Source of the DNA: an uncultured Coriobacteriaceae bacterium
GTDB lineage: Bacteria > Actinomycetota > Coriobacteriia > Coriobacteriales > Eggerthellaceae
Direction: 5' to 3'
NCBI GenBank assembly: GCA_902796815.1
Contig: CADBQL010000099.1
Location: 1 to 5,113 of the forward strand
DNA length: 5,113 bases
In this document: positions 1-4,474 of the stretch, piece after piece
Numbering within the stretch: position 1 is the stretch's first letter
How the letters are laid out: the number at the start of each line of letters is the position of its first letter
Notes under the pieces: generated by a model
Databases searched by the model: none
What the model saw: the letters and a program-made list of their open reading frames with translations, nothing else
Told to the model about the DNA's origin: nothing
Made by a program: the position numbers and the translations under genes

Positions 1-503
1 ACTCCATGAAAGTCATGGACATCGATCCGCTCGATGCTGAAGTCGTGCTGAGCGTCAAGAAGAACCCCTCGATTGCTCTGCCCTGCAAATGCGAGGTTAC
101 GATTCGCACAAAGGGCAACGTCGTTCGCGTCGAAGAAGATGAGCAGGACATGTTCGCGGCCATCGACGTAGCTGCCGCCAAGGTGCTGCGCCAGCTGCGC
201 AAGTACAAGACTCGCGTCATCGATCGCAAAGTTCGCGCGGGCGCTTCTGAGGGTGGCACCATCAGAACGACCGCATCGACGGGCGACCTCGACCTCGATG
301 CCCTGATGGAAGAGCTTTCGGGCGACGAAGTCGTACGTGTGAAGGAAATCGAGTTTGCGCCGATGACCGAAGAGGAAGCCCTCATCCAGATCGACCTGCT
401 CGGTCATGATTTCTTCGCCTATACCGATCGTGATACGTCAGCAGTGTGCGTGCTGTACCGCCGCGACGATGGCGGATACGGCCTGCTCAAACAAACGCTG
501 TAG
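1..503 (+). CDS. hpf: Ribosome hibernation promoting factor, long form (5' end missing)
   Basis: Long-form HPF (sigma-54 modulation/S30EA family) binds the 30S subunit and, through its C-terminal domain, pairs ribosomes into inactive 100S dimers in stationary phase or stress. The frame is open to the window edge. The ATG at 6 is internal, because homologues have about 25-30 more residues carrying the first strand and helix. Numbering from that Met: residues 10-72 are the rest of the N-terminal ribosome-binding domain (AEVVLSV, then EVTIRTKG, then the helix ending RQLRKYKTR). Residues about 73-107 are a variable acidic linker. Residues 108-165 are the dimerisation domain, with VRVKEIEFAPMTEEEA, LGHDFF at 132-137 and a final YRRDDGGYGLL. 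The order and spacing match the long form, not the short HPF/YfiA type. The stop is TAG at 501-503, and an acyl carrier protein gene starts 22 bases later, so the two are probably co-transcribed. The assignment is firm; only the 5' end is unknown. Confidence 0.93.
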   Translation, partial: SMKVMDIDPLDAEVVLSVKKNPSIALPCKCEVTIRTKGNVVRVEEDEQDMFAAIDVAAAKVLRQLRKYKTRVIDRKVRAGASEGGTIRTTASTGDLDLDALMEELSGDEVVRVKEIEFAPMTEEEALIQIDLLGHDFFAYTDRDTSAVCVLYRRDDGGYGLLKQTL

Positions 504-525
504 ACGCATTTCCTAAGGGGACACC

Positions 526-744
526 ATGGCAACGATCGATACCATTCGCGAAATCCTGGCAGAAAACCTCGACATCGCTCCCGAGAGCGTAACCGAGGCA
601 TCTACGTTTGAGTCGCTCAACATCGACTCGCTTGACCTCGTTGAGCTCGTGTGCGCGCTCGAGGATAAGCTCGACATCGACTTCGGCGACCCCGAGGGGC
701 TTGCGAACGTCGGCGACGTCATCAAGCACATCGAATCGCTCTAG
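526..744 (+). CDS. acpP: Acyl carrier protein
   Basis: A small acidic cytoplasmic carrier (72 residues; typical AcpP is 75-80) that holds acyl chains as thioesters on a 4'-phosphopantetheine arm during fatty acid synthesis. Ser35 in the IDSLDLVEL motif (33-41) is the attachment site for holo-ACP synthase. The four-helix layout is visible: helix 1 at about 3-14, recognition helix 2 from Asp34 through the acidic EL..LEDKLDIDF stretch, then the short helix 3 region and final helix VGDVIKHIESL. The usual Gly before the DSL motif is Asn-Ile here (LNIDSL). A clear ribosome binding site (AAGGGG, 515-520) lies 5 bases before the ATG. The gene follows hpf by 22 bases and is closed by a strong terminator, so it is the last gene of that transcript. 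No fab genes are visible in the window. It could be the main AcpP or a dedicated ACP of a specialised pathway; the sequence does not separate these, so the symbol is tentative. Confidence 0.9.
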   Translation: MATIDTIREILAENLDIAPESVTEASTFESLNIDSLDLVELVCALEDKLDIDFGDPEGLANVGDVIKHIESL

Positions 745-763
745 GCACTCGTACAGAGCATGC

Positions 764-800
764 AAAGGCGGCATCCGGGTTTGCGGATGCCGCCTTTTTT
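764..800 (+). terminator. Intrinsic terminator of the hpf-acpP transcript
   Basis: There is a perfect 14-bp inverted repeat, 764-777 (AAAGGCGGCATCCG) against 784-797, with a 6-base loop (778-783). A run of six T (795-800) follows, the first three of which lie in the stem. It sits 20 bases after the ACP stop. The A run at the left foot is only three bases, so it may also stop minus-strand transcripts arriving from folC, but less efficiently. Confidence 0.93.
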
Positions 801-801
801 A

Positions 802-829
802 ATGAACCGCAGGACGTTTTGCGGCTCAT
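802..829 (-). other. Hairpin in the 3' region of the folC transcript
   Basis: Bases 802-811 (ATGAACCGCA) and 820-829 (TGCGGCTCAT) form a 10-bp stem with an 8-base loop. In the minus-strand RNA the single irregular pair (806/825) is a G-U wobble, so the stem is continuous there, whereas in plus-strand RNA it is an A-C mismatch. This points to a structure meant for the minus strand, 33 bases after the folC stop. No U run follows (A residues come next), so it is not a classical terminator alone; it may act together with the adjoining stem at 764-797 or protect the 3' end. Confidence 0.4.
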
Positions 830-861
830 CGTCGCGCCTCAAGAGCGAAGGCTTATTCAAG

Positions 862-2175
862 CTAAGCGAGGAGGCGTTTCACTTCCCCAACCGAGTAAAG
901 ACTGCCAAATACGCAGATGGGATGCTCGGTTCCGGCAAGGGCGCGCACTTGGGAAAGGGCGCTCTCAAAGCTTTCGCATGCAACGACGGGCATGTTCGCA
1001 TCTGCCTGACCGTTTTGGGCGAATTCTTCGGCAGCCTCGCGAATGGCGGCTGCCAGGTCGACCGCATCGAGCTTCCGAGGGCTCGGCGGCGTTGCGCAAG
1101 CGAATCCGAAAGCCAACGGCATCACTTGGCGGATCATGGCAGGATAATCCTTGTCGGCAAGCACGCTCATCAAAAACACGATGCGTTCGTCGCCGAACAC
1201 GTCGCGCAAGCTTTCGGCCAAAACGACGGCGCCTTGAGGATTGTGGCCGCCATCGACGATCACGGCTGGCGGACCGACTTCGACGACCTCAAAACGCGCC
1301 GGCCATACCGTTGCCGCGATGCCGCGAACGATATCGTCATCCGAAATGTTCCAACCGCGCGCCTGCAACGCCACGAGCACCTCAATCGCAAGCGCAGCAT
1401 TCGACGGTTGGTAGCTCCCCAGCAGGCGTGTTTGATAGCGCTGGCCTTTGTACGTGAACGGACGGAGTACACCTTCAACAGGCTCAAGGCAAAGTTGGGA
1501 AAAATCCGGCACAATCACATTCGATCCGACGCCTTGCGCCGTCTCGGCAATGACGCGCATCGCCGCCTCGTCGTCTTGCGGCCACGACACCACGGCAGCA
1601 CCGGGCTTGATGATGCCTGCTTTCTCGTGCGCAATCGCCTCGAGCGTGTCGCCTAAGAAGTCGGTATGGTCGAGTCCGAGCCGAACGATTACGCACGCCT
1701 CAGGCGACTCGATAATGTTCGTCGAGTCTAGGCGGCCACCCATGCCCACCTCGGCAATAACGATATCGCAGCCACTGCGCGCGAAATGCTCGAATGCCAC
1801 GGCGGTCATCAGCTCGAATTCGGTCGGATGCTCACCTGATTCGTCAGCCATGGCCTCGGCGTGCTCACGTACGAACAGCGTGATGTCACGCAGGTCGTCA
1901 AGCGAGATGTTTTCACCGTTAACACGAATGCGCTCTTCGAACGTGACAATGTAAGGGCTGGTGAAAAGCCCGGTCTTGTACCCCGCTTCGCGCAAAGCCG
2001 CTTCGATGAACGAGCAAGTGGAGCCTTTCCCATTCGTGCCGGCTACGTGTACGAACTTCAGCTTGTCTTGCGGACGTCCCATACGTTTGAGCAGCTCGTC
2101 TATTCGCTCGAGACCGTAGCGTGACTCCTGCCAGCGCGGTTCGTTGATGTAGGCAATGGGATCGAATTCGTTCAC
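862..2175 (-). CDS. folC: Folylpolyglutamate synthase / dihydrofolate synthase
   Basis: A cytoplasmic Mur-ligase-family enzyme that uses ATP to add glutamate to dihydropteroate and/or reduced folates, making folate and keeping it in the cell. It has 437 residues, normal for FolC. Visible motifs: P-loop GTNGKGS at 46-52, TSPYIVTFEERIRVNG at 72-87 (folate-binding loop region), EVGMGGRLDSTN at 142-153, GLDHTDFLGDTL at 167-178, HEKAGIIK at 183-190 (Lys185 is at the position carbamylated in relatives), LLGSYQPSNAALA at 251-263, WPARFE at 291-296 and DGGHNP at 308-313 (usually DGAHNP). The last two lie in or just before the C-terminal ligase domain. The start is GTG at 2175, supported by a GGAGG site 5 bases upstream. 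The next in-frame ATG (Met32) would cut off the conserved RYGLERI segment before the P-loop. It lies 63 bases after the uracil-DNA glycosylase gene on the same strand and converges with the ACP gene. Whether it has one or both activities cannot be told from sequence alone. Confidence 0.95.
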   Translation of the reverse strand: MNEFDPIAYINEPRWQESRYGLERIDELLKRMGRPQDKLKFVHVAGTNGKGSTCSFIEAALREAGYKTGLFTSPYIVTFEERIRVNGENISLDDLRDITLFVREHAEAMADESGEHPTEFELMTAVAFEHFARSGCDIVIAEVGMGGRLDSTNIIESPEACVIVRLGLDHTDFLGDTLEAIAHEKAGIIKPGAAVVSWPQDDEAAMRVIAETAQGVGSNVIVPDFSQLCLEPVEGVLRPFTYKGQRYQTRLLGSYQPSNAALAIEVLVALQARGWNISDDDIVRGIAATVWPARFEVVEVGPPAVIVDGGHNPQGAVVLAESLRDVFGDERIVFLMSVLADKDYPAMIRQVMPLAFGFACATPPSPRKLDAVDLAAAIREAAEEFAQNGQADANMPVVACESFESALSQVRALAGTEHPICVFGSLYSVGEVKRLLA

Positions 2176-2180
2176 GGTAT

Positions 2181-2185
2181 CCTCC
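2181..2185 (-). promoter_or_regulatory. Ribosome binding site fixing the GTG start of folC
   Basis: The minus strand reads GGAGG, then five bases, then GTG (2175-2173). No ATG lies in frame nearby upstream, and the N-terminus obtained from this GTG matches the family, so the site decides the start. Confidence 0.8.
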
Positions 2186-2193
2186 GTATTCAG

Positions 2194-2222
2194 TAAATGG
2201 TGACTAAATTGCTTAATGACAA
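2194..2222 (-). promoter_or_regulatory. Possible weak promoter before folC
   Basis: On the minus strand TTGTCA (2217-2222, five of six matches to the -35 consensus) is followed after 17 bases by CATTTA (2194-2199, poor), or after 19 bases by TTTACT (four of six). The spacing and -10 are not good. The gap is AT-rich compared with its surroundings and could hold a folC promoter, but read-through from the upstream gene is equally plausible. Confidence 0.22.
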
Positions 2223-2238
2223 AAAACCCGACTTTATG

Positions 2239-2799
2239 TCATCTTCTGAGGAGTTCGCCGAGGGTGGCGAAGTCGTTTTCGAGTGCAACCCACTTCGAGT
2301 GGTCGTAGATGGCGGCGGCGGGATGGTAAATCGGGAAAACCTTGAAACGGCCAGCTTGCTGCAAGGTGCCATGCAGGCGGGTGATTCCCATTTCGGTTTT
2401 CAGGACGAATTTCGTGGCGAAATTTCCCAGTGTCACGATGAATTCGGGATTGATCGTGCGCGTTTGTTCGCGTAAGAAGGGGGTGCAAAGCTCAATCTCT
2501 TCCGGTCGTGGATCGCGATTTCCGGGCGGGCGGCACTTGAGCACATTGGCAATGAAAACGTCCTCGCGCGCGAGGCCTGCGATCTCGAGCAGCTGGTTAA
2601 GATTTTGACCTGCTTTCCCAACAAAGGGAACACCTTGCAGATCTTCGTTTTTGCCAGGTGCTTCGCCAATGAAGAGCACGCGTGCGTCTGGATTACCGTC
2701 CCCGAAGACGGTCTGCGTACGCCCACCTGCGAGCGGGCAGGCTTGACACGCCTCGACTTGCCGTCGGAGCTCGTCGAGCGGGATGTGCGGTTTTTGCAT
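2239..2799 (-). CDS. Type 4 (Fe-S) uracil-DNA glycosylase
   Basis: Removes uracil arising from cytosine deamination or misincorporated dUTP, starting base excision repair. It is 186 residues, within the usual range for family 4. Four cysteines at the expected places (C18-x2-C21, C89 in KCRPPGNRDP and C105) should ligate a [4Fe-4S] cluster. The uracil-binding motif is GEAPGKNEDLQG at 45-56, followed by PFVGKAGQNLNQLL (58-71), the family's conserved glycine-rich segment. The second active-site motif is YHPAAAIY at 158-165. ITLGNFAT-like VTLGNFAT (122-129) is also typical. The start is the ATG at 2799, with GAGGAG (2804-2809) four bases upstream. The stop TGA is at 2239-2241. It lies between the alanine racemase-like gene (138-base gap) and folC (63-base gap). 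It is sometimes annotated as phage SPO1 DNA polymerase-related protein, but the motifs make glycosylase activity the better call. All cluster and active-site residues are present. Confidence 0.94.
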   Translation of the reverse strand: MQKPHIPLDELRRQVEACQACPLAGGRTQTVFGDGNPDARVLFIGEAPGKNEDLQGVPFVGKAGQNLNQLLEIAGLAREDVFIANVLKCRPPGNRDPRPEEIELCTPFLREQTRTINPEFIVTLGNFATKFVLKTEMGITRLHGTLQQAGRFKVFPIYHPAAAIYDHSKWVALENDFATLGELLRR

Positions 2800-2807
2800 A
2801 CGACTCC

Positions 2808-2839
2808 TCGCTTTTGCGACGCGGCATCAAGCTCGCGTC
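2808..2839 (-). other. Small hairpins in the leader of the uracil-DNA glycosylase gene
   Basis: GACGCG (2818-2823) pairs with CGCGTC (2834-2839) across a 10-base loop. TCGC (2808-2811) pairs with GCGA (2816-2819) across TTTT. The two share bases 2818-2819, so they cannot both form fully, and the inner one touches the ribosome binding site at 2804-2809. A -10-like TATCAT lies just upstream on the minus strand (2857-2862), without a convincing -35. A regulatory role is speculative. Confidence 0.25.
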
Positions 2840-2906
2840 AGTTTGAACCAAAAACCATGATACGCGAGGACGACCATTTCGCCTTTGAAAAATCCCTACG
2901 AGTTTT

Positions 2907-2930
2907 CCTCGGTGATGTCTTTCCCCGAGG
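2907..2930 (-). other. Short inverted repeat just after the alanine racemase-like gene
   Basis: CCTCGG (2907-2912) and CCGAGG (2925-2930) form a 6-bp GC-rich stem with a 12-base loop, seven bases past the stop codon. It is followed on the minus strand by AAAACTCG and not by a T run, so it is at best a weak or factor-assisted terminator. Confidence 0.25.
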
Positions 2931-2937
2931 GCACGGT

Positions 2938-4365
2938 TTATCGATAAACACGCGGGAGGCGTTGACCGAAGCCGATTGCAATTTCACGGCTCGATGTACC
3001 GAGCTTTTCGGCCATTTCGTCAATCGTAATCTGGGCAATTCCCTGACTTCCGATGACGAGCACTTCTTCGCCCACTTGGGGGTTCACGAACTCGCGCACG
3101 GCAGAACGGCGAAGGTCAACCTCAAACATGCAGTGGTCCATGCAGATTTCGCCAACCTGCCTAAAATAGTGACCCCGAACGATGACATCGGTATTTCCCG
3201 AAAGGCCCAGACGAAGCCCGTCAGCATATCCGACAGGAATCGTGCATACCTTGACCGATCCGGGGCTTCGATAGCGCAAACCATGCGAAACGCCTTCGCT
3301 CACTCCAGGCTGGCGCACGTCGACAATGCGCGCATGCACGCTCATGGACGGGCGCAGTTCGACGAGCTCGTGCGTTTCGGGACAAGGATGCAATCCAAAC
3401 AGCGCCATGCCAGTTCGAGCGGCATTAAAATGCGCTGCAGGATACCGTATGAGCGCCGCAGAATCGGCCGCATGGACAACGCCCGGATCGAAACCGGCCA
3501 TCCCGATTGCTTCGACAGCCTCGATAAAGCGCTTGGTCTGAAGCTGAAAATCGAGCGTTTCGGGATAATCCGCCGTGGCGTATTCCGTGAAAACCCCTTC
3601 GAGTTCCAGTGCGCGGTGGAAGCTGACCTGGTACAAAAACTCGACAACGTCTTCATAGCGAACGCCGATGCGGTTCATTCCCGTATCGACGGCAAGCTGG
3701 AATCGGGCAGTCATGCCATGAAGATCCGCTTTTTCGCCATACGCAACTGCAAAATCGGGCTCGTAAACTGCAGGGACAATGTCGTACGCAAGCAGGAGCG
3801 GAATGCTCGCAGCGGGGGGCTGCGACATGAGCAGAATGGGGACGGTCAATCCCGCCTTGCGCAACTCGACGCCTTCTGAAACGGTCGACACGACCAGCCG
3901 ATCGGCTCCCGCGCCCACAACGGCCTTTGCCACCTCGACTGCGCCATGCCCGCACGCATCAGCTGCAACGGTAGCCATCAGTCGGGCGCGGGGCGAAAGC
4001 AGGCGCCTGAGGGCTGCCGCATTATAGCGCACCGCCGAAAGATCGATTTCTACCCAAGCATCGCGCTGGTCTGCATCAGATATGCGTGCGAGTTCGTATT
4101 CGTCGAATGGAATCACTTTGGTTGCAGGCCTGCCTTCGCTGCCGCGGTCTGAACGCGCGCGTCCCGACGATGCTGACGGTGTTGGCCCAAAACCCGAACG
4201 AGCAGTTGATGGAGCCTCGGACATCGCACCTGCTCCATACCCTGCGGTTGAACCTGCGCCTGCGCCCGCGGCTCGAGCGCGGCTTATCCGCGACGCCTCA
4301 CCCGCCGACACAAACCCTTCGGGTTTGTGCGAAAACCCCGTGAACCCATTTGGCAAATCATCCAT
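2938..4365 (-). CDS. Alanine racemase-fold protein lacking both catalytic residues (predicted pseudoenzyme)
   Basis: Alanine racemases make D-Ala for peptidoglycan with PLP on a lysine and a tyrosine from the partner subunit. The 475 residues comprise a hydrophilic extension (1-103, with an Ala/Gly/Ser/Arg/Pro tract at about 24-82), the TIM-barrel domain from WVEIDLSAVRYN (104-115), and the beta domain to residue 475. Fold markers remain: GHG 139-141, DTGMNRIG 227-234, HAADSAALIRYP 298-309, VGYADG 378-383, ICMD 407-410. Compared with Geobacillus numbering, the PLP lysine (39) is Ala134, Tyr43 is Cys138, carbamyl-Lys129 is Ala225, His166 is Glu261, Asn203 is Asp301, and the catalytic Tyr265 is His361. 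Arg136 (Arg232), Ser204 (Ser302), Arg219 (Arg317) and Tyr284 (Tyr380) are kept. Racemisation by the known mechanism should be impossible. Start at 4365: GGAAGGG lies 7 bases upstream and a promoter just beyond; the longer frame to 4446 would begin upstream of that promoter. The normal-looking ORF argues for a retained new role. Automatic annotation would probably call it alr. Confidence 0.88.
   Translation of the reverse strand: MDDLPNGFTGFSHKPEGFVSAGEASRISRARAAGAGAGSTAGYGAGAMSEAPSTARSGFGPTPSASSGRARSDRGSEGRPATKVIPFDEYELARISDADQRDAWVEIDLSAVRYNAAALRRLLSPRARLMATVAADACGHGAVEVAKAVVGAGADRLVVSTVSEGVELRKAGLTVPILLMSQPPAASIPLLLAYDIVPAVYEPDFAVAYGEKADLHGMTARFQLAVDTGMNRIGVRYEDVVEFLYQVSFHRALELEGVFTEYATADYPETLDFQLQTKRFIEAVEAIGMAGFDPGVVHAADSAALIRYPAAHFNAARTGMALFGLHPCPETHELVELRPSMSVHARIVDVRQPGVSEGVSHGLRYRSPGSVKVCTIPVGYADGLRLGLSGNTDVIVRGHYFRQVGEICMDHCMFEVDLRRSAVREFVNPQVGEEVLVIGSQGIAQITIDEMAEKLGTSSREIAIGFGQRLPRVYR
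4309..4329 (-). repeat. Perfect 9-bp inverted repeat inside the start of the alanine racemase-like gene
   Basis: CACAAACCC (4309-4317) and GGGTTTGTG (4321-4329) are separated by three bases. In the mRNA this gives a tight hairpin over codons 13-19, about 37 bases after the start codon. No T run follows. It could slow initiation or elongation, bind a protein as a palindrome, or be a codon coincidence. Confidence 0.5.
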
Positions 4366-4372
4366 CTTGTAA

Positions 4373-4379
4373 CCCTTCC
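4373..4379 (-). promoter_or_regulatory. Ribosome binding site fixing the start of the alanine racemase-like gene
   Basis: The minus strand reads GGAAGGG followed by seven bases and ATG (4365-4363). The upstream in-frame ATG at 4446 lies beyond the promoter, and the 27 residues it would add (Cys-rich, basic) look like translated noncoding sequence. This supports 4365. Confidence 0.75.
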
Positions 4380-4396
4380 GCCGCGTGCTCACTATG

Positions 4397-4425
4397 AGGA
4401 TACAGCGATTTTGCACTGTTGCCAA
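4397..4425 (-). promoter_or_regulatory. Sigma-70-type promoter of the alanine racemase-like gene
   Basis: On the minus strand TTGGCA (4420-4425, five of six matches to TTGACA) and TATCCT (4397-4402, four of six matches to TATAAT, with the key TA and final T) are separated by exactly 17 bases. Transcription would start near 4390, giving a leader of about 25 bases that includes the ribosome binding site. It lies in the 109-base gap after the L,D-transpeptidase gene, so the downstream gene can be expressed on its own. Confidence 0.6.
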
Positions 4426-4441
4426 ATCGCACAGACAACTC

Positions 4442-4455
4442 GCCAACGGGCCAAC
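4442..4455. repeat. Short direct repeat upstream of the promoter
   Basis: GCCAAC occurs at 4442-4447 and again at 4450-4455, eight bases apart start to start. It lies upstream of the -35 element (4420-4425), and a similar GCCAAA overlaps that element at 4421-4426. It might be an activator site; the units are short and this may be chance. Confidence 0.2.
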
Positions 4456-4474
4456 AATCTATCCCATGTTCTCG

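Noticed and set aside
6..8. ATG as the start of the hibernation factor
   Set aside because: Family members have about 25-30 more N-terminal residues and the frame is open to the window edge, so this Met is internal.
487..774. Minus-strand open frame opposite the ACP gene
   Set aside because: A shadow of the ACP gene, which has the exact phosphopantetheine motif and a good ribosome binding site on the plus strand.
760..1656. 298-codon open frame on the plus strand opposite folC
   Set aside because: It starts inside the terminator of the ACP gene and runs antisense through folC; the translation resembles no protein family.
1706..1728. 7-bp inverted repeat GACTCGA / TCGAGTC inside folC
   Set aside because: It has a 9-base centre, is buried in a conserved coding motif (EVGMGGRLDSTN region), and has no link to a start, stop or promoter; most likely coincidence.
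2216..2242. ATGACA...TGTCAT inverted repeat overlapping the glycosylase stop, with a T run on the minus strand as a terminator candidate
   Set aside because: The T run lies in the 15-base loop instead of after the stem, and the stem is AT-rich and only 6 bp, so it does not fit an intrinsic terminator.
2605..3879. 424-codon open frame on the plus strand opposite the glycosylase and Alr-like genes
   Set aside because: It is antisense to two genes with clear family motifs, its translation has no recognisable domain and is rich in Arg/His as expected of a shadow frame, and it has no ribosome binding site of note.
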